64,000 nucleotides of DNA, taken from positions 334,260 to 398,259 of the forward strand of contig OY282355.1 in the NCBI GenBank assembly GCA_958295525.1. The letters are read 5' to 3'. The notes under the pieces were generated by a model that was given only the letters and a program-made list of their open reading frames with translations, was not told where the DNA came from and searched no databases. This stretch comes from an uncultured Dehalococcoidia bacterium. Its GTDB lineage: Bacteria; Chloroflexota; Dehalococcoidia; Lucifugimonadales; Australimonadaceae. This document shows positions 19,328-26,964 of this stretch, piece after piece; the first letter of the stretch is position 1; each line of letters opens with the position of its first letter. Position numbers and translations under genes: made by a program.

Positions 19328-19756
19328 CTATCCCGTGCGTTCCAACGCCTCCAGACGGCGATGCTCGACCGCGATGCACTTGTCCATAACGACGCGCAAC
19401 CCTGCGGCCTCGGCCTTCGCCGCCGCCCCGCCGTGGACGATCCCCAGTTGCATCCACACGGCGAAGGCTCCGGCGCGGATGGCCTCGTCCACTACGGGAG
19501 GGACATCCGCGGCTCTTCTGAATATGTCAACGACGTCAATCCGCTCCTGCGCGTCCGTCAGGCTCCGGCAGGGGGATTCCCCCAGCACGGGAGCGGTCAG
19601 TTTCGGATTCACCGGAATGATCCGGTAGCCCTGCGCCTGCATATAGGCGGCGACGCGGTAGGACGGGCGGTCCGGCCTGTCGGAGAGCCCGACGACGGCG
19701 ATGACCTTGCTCCGAAGCAGAATTTCGCGCGCGCCGTCGTCCAAGCGTCCCTCCAT
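19328..19756 (-). CDS. CoA-binding protein (CoA_binding_2)
   Basis: 142 residues, a single Rossmann domain. KVIAVVGLSDRPDRPSYRVA near the start, IIPVNPKL, and WMQLGIVHGGAAAKAEAAGL followed by VVMDKCIAVEH are the conserved elements of the YccU-type CoA-binding family. The frame is open upstream to 19933, but the extra 59 residues are Arg-rich and unlike the family, and the ATG at 19756 gives the usual length. Exact role unknown. Confidence 0.8.
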   Translation of the reverse strand: MEGRLDDGAREILLRSKVIAVVGLSDRPDRPSYRVAAYMQAQGYRIIPVNPKLTAPVLGESPCRSLTDAQERIDVVDIFRRAADVPPVVDEAIRAGAFAVWMQLGIVHGGAAAKAEAAGLRVVMDKCIAVEHRRLEALERTG

Positions 19757-19866
19757 GCGGACGGCCAAGCGGCCGTTGAACCAGCGGACGCTAGATTGGA
19801 GCAACGCGGCGTAAGGGTCAAGCGAGTTGCCGCGAAAGTTGCGGCTATTTCTCCGCGCGGCCTGTC

Positions 19867-20124
19867 TTACGGCGCGTCGGTTATCTGCGCGGAGTAGGAT
19901 TCGATGACGGGGTTGGCGAGGAGTTTGGCGCACATCTCGTCCGCTTGGCGGCGGGCGTCCTCCTCGTCGGGCGCCTCGATTTCGAGCGTGAGCAGTTTGC
20001 CGACGCGGACGGCGCGCACGCCGGAGAAGCCGAGGCTATGGAGTCCGCCGAGCACGGCGTTGCCTTGCGGGTCGTTGACTGCGGCCTTGAGCGTCACCTC
20101 GACGCGGGCGGCGAATCGGCTCAT
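19867..20124 (-). CDS. purS: Phosphoribosylformylglycinamidine synthase subunit PurS
   Basis: 85 residues. The beta-strand pattern VEVTLKAAVNDPQGNAVLGGL and the following GFSGVRAVRVGKLLTLEIEA are diagnostic for PurS, the small bridging subunit of the PurLQS complex in purine biosynthesis. GGAGCGCCAGG lies just upstream of the ATG. purQ and purL are not next to it. This fits the scattered purine genes in this window: the AICAR transformylase lies 32 kb away. Confidence 0.9.
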   Translation of the reverse strand: MSRFAARVEVTLKAAVNDPQGNAVLGGLHSLGFSGVRAVRVGKLLTLEIEAPDEEDARRQADEMCAKLLANPVIESYSAQITDAP

Positions 20125-20137
20125 CCTGGCGCTCCTT

Positions 20138-20425
20138 CCGTCATTCCCGTTCCCTCATTCGCCACTCCCACCCTCATTCGTCAATTCCCGCGCCTCCTGT
20201 CCCGTCATTCCCGCCTACGCGGGAATCCAGGAATGTCAGACGGAGCGCGCAGCGCCCGGTCATTCCCGCGCTCCCTGTCCCGTCATTCCCGCGTAGGCGG
20301 GAATCTCGTTCGGCGGCGCGCCTTCTGCGTAACGCGGACACGCCTCTCCTACCCTCATCCCATCCCTCTCTCGCCCAGTGGGAAAGGGGGCGAGGTTCCC
20401 GCCTGCGCGGGAATGACGGGGCAGG
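20138..20425. repeat. Cluster of hairpin repeats and relatives downstream of relA/spoT
   Basis: The gap 20125-20504 holds full hairpins near 20206-20228, 20282-20306 and 20395-20418, and half-copies (GTCATTCCCG without a right arm) near 20139 and 20260. Before the last hairpin a second repeat type occurs (CCCTCTCTCGCCCAGTGGGA), which also appears inside the E1alpha gene at about 47240. No gene is seen. Confidence 0.8.
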
Positions 20426-20504
20426 GCGGGAAGGGGCGGGGAGGGCGCGGGCGGCGGTTACGCAATCTCTTTCATAGAGGGCGGACGCGCATGGGCGCAT
20501 GCTG

Positions 20505-22697
20505 TCACCGAACCCCCGCTTTCGCGGGCGCTTTGGCGCGGGGCTTTTGGAGCGTGCGGCTGACGTTGCGGACGCCGCGCACGCTTTCGATGCGCGTGAA
20601 GAGGCGCGAGAGTTGCTCGATGCTCGCCACCTGAACGGTAATGTGAATGACCACCAAGCCGCTCTCCGCCGGCTCCGTCGTGGAGCCCGCGATGTTGACG
20701 TGCTCCGAGGATGTCGCGCCGGTGATGTCGTGCAATAGGCCAACGCGGTCCCAGCACTCGACGCGGATGCGGACGGGGAAGACGCTGCGGGTTTGCCCCC
20801 ACGAGACGGGAACGATGCGGGCGGTTTCGGAGCCGTTGTGAATGTTGGCGCAGTCGGCCTTGTGGACGCTCACGCCGCGCGTGCGCGTGATGTAGCCCTG
20901 AATCGCGTCGCCCGGGAGCGGCGTGCAGCACTCCGCCATTCGCGTGAGCAAATCGCCGACGCCAAGCACGCTCACCCCGCTGTGCACGGGCGTCGGAACG
21001 TCCACTTCGATCGGGTGGGCGGCGGCGGACTCCTCGGCGTGTTTGGCCGAGAGGCGCCCCGCGACTTGCGCGATGGTGACGACGCCGGAGCCGATGGCGG
21101 CGTGGAGGTCGGCGGTGGCGTCGTAGCGGAACCAGCGGGCGACTTCGGCCTCGTCCACTTGCGTGGAGAGGCGCTTGAGTTCCTTCCTGAGGACGGCGCG
21201 CCCGCGCTCGATGTTCGCGTCGCGCTCCTGATGGCGGAACCATGCGCGAATGGCCTGCCGCGCGCTGGACGTCTTCACGTAGTCGAGGTGGGGGTTCAGC
21301 CAGTCGAGGCTGGGTCCGCGCGCGATCTTGCTGGTGAGAACCTCGACCGTGTCGCCGCTTCGGAGCGGGGTGTTGAGCGCGGCGAGGCGCCCGTTGATCT
21401 TGGCGCCGATGCAGCGGTGGCCGAGTTCCGTGTGAATGCGGTAGGCGAAGTCGATGGGCGTGGCGCCGGCGGGCAATTCGCGCACCTCGTTCTTGGGCGT
21501 GTAGACGAACACCTGATCGCGGAAGAGGTCGCCGGTGACGTTCTCCAGGAACTCGTCGGTCATGCTGACGTCGCGCTGCCATTCGAGGAGTTGGCGGAGC
21601 CAGGTCATGCGCTCCTCGAACTCGCTGCTCTTGGACGCGCCGCCCTCCTTGTAACTCCAATGCGAGGCGACGCCGTACTCGGAGACGCGGTGCATCTCGT
21701 GCGTCCGCACCTGCACCTCGACGGGATGGCCGTCTATGCAGCGCACGGTCGTATGGAGCGACTGGTACATATTCTCTTTGGGGCTTGCGATGTAGTCGTC
21801 GAACTGTCCGGGCACGGGGCGCCAGAGGGAATGGACGAGCCCCAGCGCGCCGTAGCAATCGGGCACGGTGGGGACGAGCACGCGGACGGCGAAGAGATCG
21901 AAGATGTCGCCGACCTGCTTGCCTTGCGCGGCGTAGGATTGCGTCTTTCGGAAGATGCTGTAGATGTGCTTGGGGCGCCCGGTCACGTCGGCGACGAAAC
22001 CGGCTTTGGCGAGTTCCCCGCGCAGTTCCTCGGTGACGCGCAGAACGTACGCCTCGCGCTCCTTCCGTTTCGTGGAGAGCAGTTTGGAGATGTTGCGGTA
22101 CTGATTCGGCTGGATGTGGCGGAAGGCGAGGTCTTCGAGTTGCCACTTCGCCTCGCCCATGCCGAGCCGGTGCGCGAGCGGCGCGTAGATGTCCAGCGTC
22201 TCCTGCGCGATGGCGACGCGGCGGGCGGGCGGAAGCGCGGCGAGCGTCCGCATATTGTGCAGGCGGTCGGCCAGTTTGATGAGCACGACGCGGATGTCGT
22301 TCGCCATCGCAACGAGCATCTTGCGAAGGCTCTCGGCCTCGCTGTTGCTCTTGGCGACGAGGGGCTGCGCGCCGCCGGTGAGCGTGTCGAGGCGCGTGAG
22401 TTTCGTGACGCCGTCGGCGAGCCGTGCCACGTCCTCGCCGAACCGCTCGCGGAGGTCGTCGGCGCTGACGCCGCAGTCCTCAATGACGTCGTGCAGCAAT
22501 GCGGCGGCGAGCGTCGAGGCGTCGAGATTGAGGTCGGCCAAATACGAGGCGACCTCGACGGGATGCTCGACGTAGGGCTCGCCGGAGCGCCGGGTCTGCC
22601 CTTCGTGGGCGGCGCCGGCGAACTCCAGCGCGCGCTCGACGAGTTCCGCGCGGTCGTCGGGGAGGTATCCCCGCGCTTTTTCGAGAAGGGCGCTCAC
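20505..22697 (-). CDS. relA: Bifunctional (p)ppGpp synthetase/hydrolase, RelA/SpoT family
   Basis: About 730 residues. The N-terminal HD hydrolase domain has HPVEVASYL and LLHDVIEDCG, so hydrolysis should be intact. The synthetase domain has YQSLHTTVRC and EVQVRTHEMHRVSEYGVASH. Then come the TGS domain (VYTPKNEVRELPAGATPIDF) and a C-terminal ACT domain. It makes and degrades the stringent-response alarmone. The frame opens at an ATG at 22715, but a TATAAT box occupies codons 3-4 of that version. The GTG at 22697, six bases after this box, is the better start and gives a leaderless mRNA. Stop is followed by repeats. Confidence 0.93.
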   Translation of the reverse strand: MSALLEKARGYLPDDRAELVERALEFAGAAHEGQTRRSGEPYVEHPVEVASYLADLNLDASTLAAALLHDVIEDCGVSADDLRERFGEDVARLADGVTKLTRLDTLTGGAQPLVAKSNSEAESLRKMLVAMANDIRVVLIKLADRLHNMRTLAALPPARRVAIAQETLDIYAPLAHRLGMGEAKWQLEDLAFRHIQPNQYRNISKLLSTKRKEREAYVLRVTEELRGELAKAGFVADVTGRPKHIYSIFRKTQSYAAQGKQVGDIFDLFAVRVLVPTVPDCYGALGLVHSLWRPVPGQFDDYIASPKENMYQSLHTTVRCIDGHPVEVQVRTHEMHRVSEYGVASHWSYKEGGASKSSEFEERMTWLRQLLEWQRDVSMTDEFLENVTGDLFRDQVFVYTPKNEVRELPAGATPIDFAYRIHTELGHRCIGAKINGRLAALNTPLRSGDTVEVLTSKIARGPSLDWLNPHLDYVKTSSARQAIRAWFRHQERDANIERGRAVLRKELKRLSTQVDEAEVARWFRYDATADLHAAIGSGVVTIAQVAGRLSAKHAEESAAAHPIEVDVPTPVHSGVSVLGVGDLLTRMAECCTPLPGDAIQGYITRTRGVSVHKADCANIHNGSETARIVPVSWGQTRSVFPVRIRVECWDRVGLLHDITGATSSEHVNIAGSTTEPAESGLVVIHITVQVASIEQLSRLFTRIESVRGVRNVSRTLQKPRAKAPAKAGVR

Positions 22698-22703
22698 GCC
22701 CGC

Positions 22704-22709
22704 ATTATA
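22704..22709 (-). promoter_or_regulatory. relA/spoT -10 box
   Basis: Reads TATAAT on the minus strand and ends six bases before a GTG. This is one of the best consensus boxes in the window, and its position implies transcription from the start codon. Confidence 0.65.
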
Positions 22710-22727
22710 CGCCATTCCCGCCCCCCA

Positions 22728-22853
22728 TCGTCACTCCCGCCTACGCGGGAATGACGGAGAGGGGGGAACGATGGGGCAAGGGGGGGACGACGATGCGCTG
22801 CGCGCCGCGTCAGTGGGATAGGTTCCCGCCTACGCGGGAATGACGTGGCAAGG
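22728..22853. repeat. Hairpin repeats between relA/spoT and a lipoprotein gene
   Basis: Two full copies (ACTCCCGCCTACGCGGGAAT near 22734 and GTTCCCGCCTACGCGGGAAT near 22823). The second is preceded by a shortened composite element (GATGCGCTGCGCGCCG). Confidence 0.8.
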
Positions 22854-22865
22854 GGGCGAGGCGCC

Positions 22866-23345
22866 CTAAGGCGTGTTGACCGGCAACTGCGGGTTGTCCG
22901 CGTCGCGTTCCACGATCGCCCACGCCATAATGTGGCCGTCCTCTACGGAGAAAAGGTCGGCTCCCACGGGCAACGGCTCCCATGCGCTGCTCTCCGCGTT
23001 CCAAATGAAGACGCCCCAAAACTCCGAGACCTCCGGCGCGGCGCCGAGAATCGCCTTGACGAAATGGGCGCGGAACTCAGGGAACCAGTCTGCATCCAGG
23101 TCGCCGTCCACGGCCATTTCCAGCAATTTGTAGCCGTCAACGCCCTTCGTCGCTTCGATGTCCCGATGCCAATTCGGCGCGGCCTCGTCCGCCTCGATCA
23201 GGATGGTCGCCCGTATGGAGGCGGGCGTCGCGTCGGGGGCGGAAGAGCCGCATCCGGCGACCAGCGCCGCCAGCGCCGCGAGCAGCGAAAGCGCCGCAAC
23301 TCCTGCCCGCGACCGGCTTGCCCTGAGCAAGCCTAATCCCGCCAA
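22866..23345 (-). CDS. DUF4430-like substrate-binding lipoprotein
   Basis: 159 residues. A lipoprotein signal ends in LVAGC with the lipidated Cys at residue 32. The mature part contains the segment SEFWGVFIWNAESSAWEPLP and a compact beta-rich fold resembling DUF4430, a domain also found at the C-terminus of transcobalamin. The start is taken as TTG at 23345 because AAGGAG lies 8 bases upstream; a second TTG is at 23330. It overlaps the stop of the ECF S-component upstream by 13 bases, so the pair is coupled. A role in binding a vitamin for the S-component, perhaps a corrinoid, is inferred. Confidence 0.6.
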   Translation of the reverse strand: MAGLGLLRASRSRAGVAALSLLAALAALVAGCGSSAPDATPASIRATILIEADEAAPNWHRDIEATKGVDGYKLLEMAVDGDLDADWFPEFRAHFVKAILGAAPEVSEFWGVFIWNAESSAWEPLPVGADLFSVEDGHIMAWAIVERDADNPQLPVNTP

Positions 23346-23968
23346 GCGAGACGCTCCTTCATCGCCTCCGCGCCCCTGACGAGCAGCGGGCCGAACGCCG
23401 GGAAGAACGCGGCGTTCGCGCCGGCGTGAACCGCCATAAAGAAGAGCGCGCCCGGGTTGAACAGCGCGACGCCGATCCAGCGGGCGTACTCGCCGCTCCC
23501 CGCGACGGTCGCCCAGAAGTAGCCCGTGTAGACGTTCGTGAGCGCGTCGTAGACCGGCGTTACGATGAGGGCGGGAATCAGAAACGCGAGCGTGGCGACC
23601 GACGGCCCAAGCGTGACGCGCCCCGGCCGGACAAACCGCCGCGCGAGCGCGCCCGCTCCCGCGTACAGCGTCTCCCCCGCGATGAGAACGGCGAGCAGTT
23701 GCGGCTGCGCCGCGCCCCACGGGTTGATCTGCCCGTAGACGAGCCAAGCCGCCGCCGCGACCGCCGCGCCGCGCCGGAACCCCAGCGCGTAGCCCGCCGC
23801 GAACACGACCGCGTCGAAAAGTTTGACGTTCGGCAGCCCCGCGAGCGCGTAGTTCGACGCGAGGATCAGCGCGACGAACGCCCCCGGAGCCAGCGCCTCG
23901 CGGACAAGGACGTCCGGCAGGCGCAGCGGGCGGCGCAGCGTCTCCGTTCGAGCATACGCGCTCGGCAT
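23333..23968 (-). CDS. ECF-type transporter S component-like membrane protein
   Basis: 211 residues with about six hydrophobic segments. Glycine/alanine-rich helices, FFMAVHAGANAAFFPAFGP near the end, and the size match substrate-specific S components of energy-coupling factor vitamin importers. The N-terminus before the first helix is about 25 residues with basic character. The ATPase (EcfA) and EcfT genes are not nearby, so it would rely on a shared module. The downstream overlapping lipoprotein suggests an extracytoplasmic ligand-capture partner. The substrate is unknown. Confidence 0.65.
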   Translation of the reverse strand: MPSAYARTETLRRPLRLPDVLVREALAPGAFVALILASNYALAGLPNVKLFDAVVFAAGYALGFRRGAAVAAAAWLVYGQINPWGAAQPQLLAVLIAGETLYAGAGALARRFVRPGRVTLGPSVATLAFLIPALIVTPVYDALTNVYTGYFWATVAGSGEYARWIGVALFNPGALFFMAVHAGANAAFFPAFGPLLVRGAEAMKERLAWRD

Positions 23969-24136
23969 CTTTATTCCTCCCTCTTCTCCATGACAGGGCG
24001 CTGCGGAACCCGTTCGCTCTCCGCGTATCCAGGATTCCGCCGCCGCCTAATGACTCCCCAGCGAGTTCGCCAAGTATACCACCTCAAGCCCCCTCCGCCG
24101 CCGTCGGCGCCCCAATCTCCGCTATCCTGCGCGCCT

Positions 24137-24667
24137 ATGGACGCCGACGGCTTTATCGTGCTGGACGTGGAGACGGCGGGCGGTTCGATGCCGAACTTCC
24201 CCGAGGGTTTTCGCCTGCTGCTGACCGGGACGCGGCAAGGCTCGCTCTACGGAATGCACACGGCGGAGCCCGCGAGCCTCGCGCTGCTGCGGGAGACGCT
24301 CGCCGCGTTCGACGGCCCCGTCGTCACCTACAACGGCGCGCGATTCGACTTGCCCATCCTCGACCGATGGATGCGCGACACGCTCGGCGAGGCGCTGATC
24401 GTCCGCCGCCACTACGATTTGCTCGCGGAGATCGTCCAAGCGGCGGGGCGGCGCATCAGCCTCGACCGGCTTTGCCTCTACACCTTCGGCGAGGAGAAAG
24501 TCCGGTGGGACCACCGGCGGAACGAGCGGGCATGGGAGGAGGAGCCGCAGCGGTTGGTCGACTACAACCGCGTTGACCTCGACCTCACGCACGAACTCTT
24601 TATGCGCGCGCTGCGCCGCGAGCCGCTCTTTCTCGGCGACGCGACGGTCACGCTCCCGCCGCCGTGA
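24137..24667 (+). CDS. DEDDy-type 3'-5' exonuclease-like protein
   Basis: 176 residues of RNase H-like fold. ExoI is FIVLDVETAGG, ExoII is VVTYNGARFDLPIL, and ExoIII is LVDYNRVDLDLTHELF with the Tyr/Asp of the DEDDy class. This resembles the YprB/predicted 3'-5' exonuclease family. The start ATG at 24137 is 8 bases after a TATCCT box. The frame is open far upstream through the antisense of the S-component gene, which is rejected. It lies alone and ends convergently with the small peptide gene. Confidence 0.8.
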   Translation: MDADGFIVLDVETAGGSMPNFPEGFRLLLTGTRQGSLYGMHTAEPASLALLRETLAAFDGPVVTYNGARFDLPILDRWMRDTLGEALIVRRHYDLLAEIVQAAGRRISLDRLCLYTFGEEKVRWDHRRNERAWEEEPQRLVDYNRVDLDLTHELFMRALRREPLFLGDATVTLPPP

Positions 24668-24671
24668 TCGG

Positions 24672-24743
24672 CTAGCCCGCGACGGTGATGATGATCGAGA
24701 CCACGACCGCGATGACGATCAGTCCGATGATGATCTTCTTCAT
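24672..24743 (-). CDS. 23-residue single-helix membrane peptide
   Basis: A very small gene with a strong ribosome site: AAAGGAGG begins about 18 bases before the ATG at 24743. The product starts MKK and then runs IIIGLIVIAVVVSIII, one membrane helix, ending TVAG. Length and composition match single-span small proteins or holin/stress-type peptides, but no family is recognised. It has only 4 bases between its stop and the exonuclease stop on the other strand. The next minus-strand gene upstream is more than 180 bases away, so it is probably transcribed alone. Confidence 0.6.
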   Translation of the reverse strand: MKKIIIGLIVIAVVVSIIITVAG

Positions 24744-24817
24744 AAGCCTCATCCTCCTTTCTTCGGTCAACCTATGCCGCCAAGCCCTAAAGCGGCGGCG
24801 TCTCCGCAGGATCGGGG

Positions 24818-24893
24818 CGGGATTCCCGCCTGCGCGGGAATGACGGACATGGGGGGCGCTTGCGCGCCTCTGGGTTCCCGCCTACGCGGGCAG
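24818..24893. repeat. Hairpin repeat and degenerate composite element
   Basis: GATTCCCGCCTGCGCGGGAATG, followed by a shortened composite copy (GGCGCTTGCGCGCC arm then a decayed hairpin with CCCGCCTACGCGGG). The gap 24744-24926 contains nothing else. Confidence 0.75.
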
Positions 24894-24926
24894 GGCGGGG
24901 CGCGATGCGCTGCGCGACGCCGCGCT

Positions 24927-25559
24927 CTAGAAGCCGTACATATCGACGGTGCGCTCGCCGGCGTGGAGGCGCGCGATGGTGTTCGCTTCCTTCTCCTCGC
25001 GGGCTTTCGATTTCTCCGTGACCTCCGCGATGCGCGCTTGCGGCACGACGACCACGCCGTCGCGGTCGCCGACCACGAGGTCGCCGGGGAAGACCCATAT
25101 CTCGCCGATGCGGACGGGAATGTTGATCGCGCCGTAGGCTTCCTTGTTCTTCGCGGTGCCGCGGATGCAGAGGCCGGCGGAGAAGACGGGCATGCCCAAC
25201 TCCTCCAGTATCGCGCCGTCGCGGACGCAGCCGTCTATCACGAGTCCCGCGACGCCGACCTGCTGCGCGGCGTGCGTCATTATCTCGCCCCAGTAGCCCG
25301 CCTCGTGGAAGCGCCCCGTGTCCACCACCATCACGTCGCCGGGCTGCGCGTGATAGATGCCGCGGTGCAGCCAGAGGTTGTCCTTCGGCGGCGAGAGCAC
25401 GGTCATCGCGGGGCCGCAGACATACCAGTCCGGCGCGACGGGCTTGAGGTACGAGGGGAGCGCGCCGATCTGGCCTCCGGCCTCGTGGAGCGTCGCGGTT
25501 CCGATGCCTCGGACGGCCTCGATCAGGCCGGGCTCCGGGCGGGCAAGCGTCTGCGTCAT
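24927..25559 (-). CDS. RraA-family aldolase/decarboxylase-like protein (copy 1)
   Basis: 210 residues. The family signature GLVIDGCVRDGAIL carries the GxxxDGxxRD motif that binds the divalent metal and carboxylate in 4-hydroxy-4-methyl-2-oxoglutarate aldolase/oxaloacetate decarboxylase enzymes, and VGDRDGVVVVP is the second typical segment. GAGGAGAAG precedes the ATG at 25559. It is the last gene of a RidA-RraA-RraA set on the minus strand. The catalytic role is more likely than the RNase E-inhibitor role, which is specific to proteobacteria. Confidence 0.82.
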   Translation of the reverse strand: MTQTLARPEPGLIEAVRGIGTATLHEAGGQIGALPSYLKPVAPDWYVCGPAMTVLSPPKDNLWLHRGIYHAQPGDVMVVDTGRFHEAGYWGEIMTHAAQQVGVAGLVIDGCVRDGAILEELGMPVFSAGLCIRGTAKNKEAYGAINIPVRIGEIWVFPGDLVVGDRDGVVVVPQARIAEVTEKSKAREEKEANTIARLHAGERTVDMYGF

Positions 25560-25587
25560 AGCGTCTCTTCTCCTCTGCAAGGGCTGT

Positions 25588-26244
25588 CTAGCGGGCGAGC
25601 ATTTGCTCGTAGTTGATTCCCATCACTTCCGCGACAGATTTGCCGTTCATCACGTCGCGGGCCATCGCCTGCTCGCGGGCGACGATGCTCTCCGCCTCCG
25701 GCACGACCTCCGCCACGCGGTTCTGCGGCACGATCACCACGCCGCTGTTGTCGGCGATCACGTAGTCGCCGGGCGCGAGCGACACGCCGCCGATTTCGAT
25801 GGGCTCGTTGGTGGACTCCTCGACGATGCGGCCGCGGGCGGTCAGCGGGACGGCGGCGCGCGCGAACAGCGGCAGGCCGAGTCCTTTCGCCTCGTCGACG
25901 TCGCGGGACGCGCCGTCTATGACGACGCCTGCGACGCCCCTCGTTTTCGCCGCCGTCGAGAGGATGCCGCCCCAGCCGGCGACGTCCGTCCTGCCGCGGT
26001 GGTCGCACACGATCACGTCGCCGGGGTCGGCCGCCTCGACGGCGGCGGTTCCCAGGTGGCGCGTCGTCGTCTCGTCGCCCTTCGTCTTCAGTTTGAAGGT
26101 GACGGCGCGTCCGGCGATCCGCCCCGTTTCGTAGAGGGGAAGGACGCCGATGACCGTGCCTTTGACGCCGAGTTTGTCCTGCGCGTCGGAGACGGCGCAC
26201 GTATCGAGCGCGCGCAGCCGCTCAACCCATTCGTCGACCGCCAT
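25588..26244 (-). CDS. RraA-family aldolase/decarboxylase-like protein (copy 2)
   Basis: 218 residues, a distinct paralogue of its downstream neighbour. It has GVVIDGASRDVDEAK (the DGxxRD signature), DHRGRTDVAGWGGIL, and ADNSGVVIVPQNR near the end. The two copies differ clearly in sequence, so they are not a recent duplication and may act on different 2-oxo acids. It begins 13 bases after the RidA stop and ends 28 bases before copy 1. Confidence 0.82.
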   Translation of the reverse strand: MAVDEWVERLRALDTCAVSDAQDKLGVKGTVIGVLPLYETGRIAGRAVTFKLKTKGDETTTRHLGTAAVEAADPGDVIVCDHRGRTDVAGWGGILSTAAKTRGVAGVVIDGASRDVDEAKGLGLPLFARAAVPLTARGRIVEESTNEPIEIGGVSLAPGDYVIADNSGVVIVPQNRVAEVVPEAESIVAREQAMARDVMNGKSVAEVMGINYEQMLAR

Positions 26245-26257
26245 CGTCCGCCTCCGC

Positions 26258-26647
26258 CTAGCCGCCGACGTAGGCGATGAATTGGATTTGCATCTCCATC
26301 CCGCCGGCGAGCGCGTCGTACTGGATCGTGTGGCGCGTGGGGCGGTTCTCCTCGTCGGGGAACATGGCGATCCACTGCTCGTTGACGAGGGGGCGGATGT
26401 CGCGGCTCTTCACGTACACGTTCATGTGCGCGACGTCTTCCGTGGTTCCGCCCGCCTCGGCCATAATGCGCCGGACGTGCTCGAACGCCCACTTCGCCTG
26501 CTCCGCGAGGTCGGAGGGCATCTCGTTCGTCTCCGGGTTGAGGCCGCTGACGCCGCCGGAGGTGACGATGGGGCCGGTTTTCGTCGCCGGAGGGATGGGC
26601 TGGCCCGAGTGCCAGTTGCCGGGGATGTGGAGGACTTTCCTTGCCAT
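26258..26647 (-). CDS. RidA-family enamine/imine deaminase-like protein
   Basis: 129 residues. TSGGVSGLNPETNEMP near the start, VAHMNVYVKS and RPTRHTIQYDAL with the conserved arginine are typical of the YjgF/RidA family, which hydrolyses reactive imines or works in degradation pathways. The start ATG at 26647 is preceded by GCGAGGTGCGCGCA. The open frame continues to 26968, but that extension is repeat sequence. It heads a likely three-gene operon with two RraA genes, suggesting a small amino- or oxo-acid breakdown pathway. Confidence 0.85.
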   Translation of the reverse strand: MARKVLHIPGNWHSGQPIPPATKTGPIVTSGGVSGLNPETNEMPSDLAEQAKWAFEHVRRIMAEAGGTTEDVAHMNVYVKSRDIRPLVNEQWIAMFPDEENRPTRHTIQYDALAGGMEMQIQFIAYVGG

Positions 26648-26755
26648 TGCGCGCACCTCGCTCGTATGTGATTCGCGTCCGGGTCGACGCTCAGCGGACT
26701 GAGCGGGGCGCAGTATAGCGCCCTGCGGCGCCGTTTGCGCGTTACGCCCCGTCTG

Positions 26756-26946
26756 GGGCGAGGTTCCCGCGAAGGCGGGCAGGGGCGCTTCCGGTAGGTT
26801 CCCGCCTACGCGGGAATGACGTGGCTCCCAGTAGGTTCCCGCTTTCGCGGGAACGACGTGGCGCGTGGGGTGATCTGGAGACGATGCGCTGCGCGCATCG
26901 TCCGGCGCTTGCGCGCCTCTGGATTCGCGGCTTCGCGGGCAGGGCG
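26756..26946. repeat. Hairpin repeats with a composite three-hairpin element
   Basis: Within the gene-free stretch 26648-26964 there are hairpins at about 26766, 26799 and 26832. A composite element from about 26874 follows: GATGCGC-TGC-GCGCATC, then GGCGC-TTGC-GCGCC, then a decayed third hairpin. Confidence 0.8.
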
Positions 26947-26964
26947 TAGTTTTCATCGCGGCGC

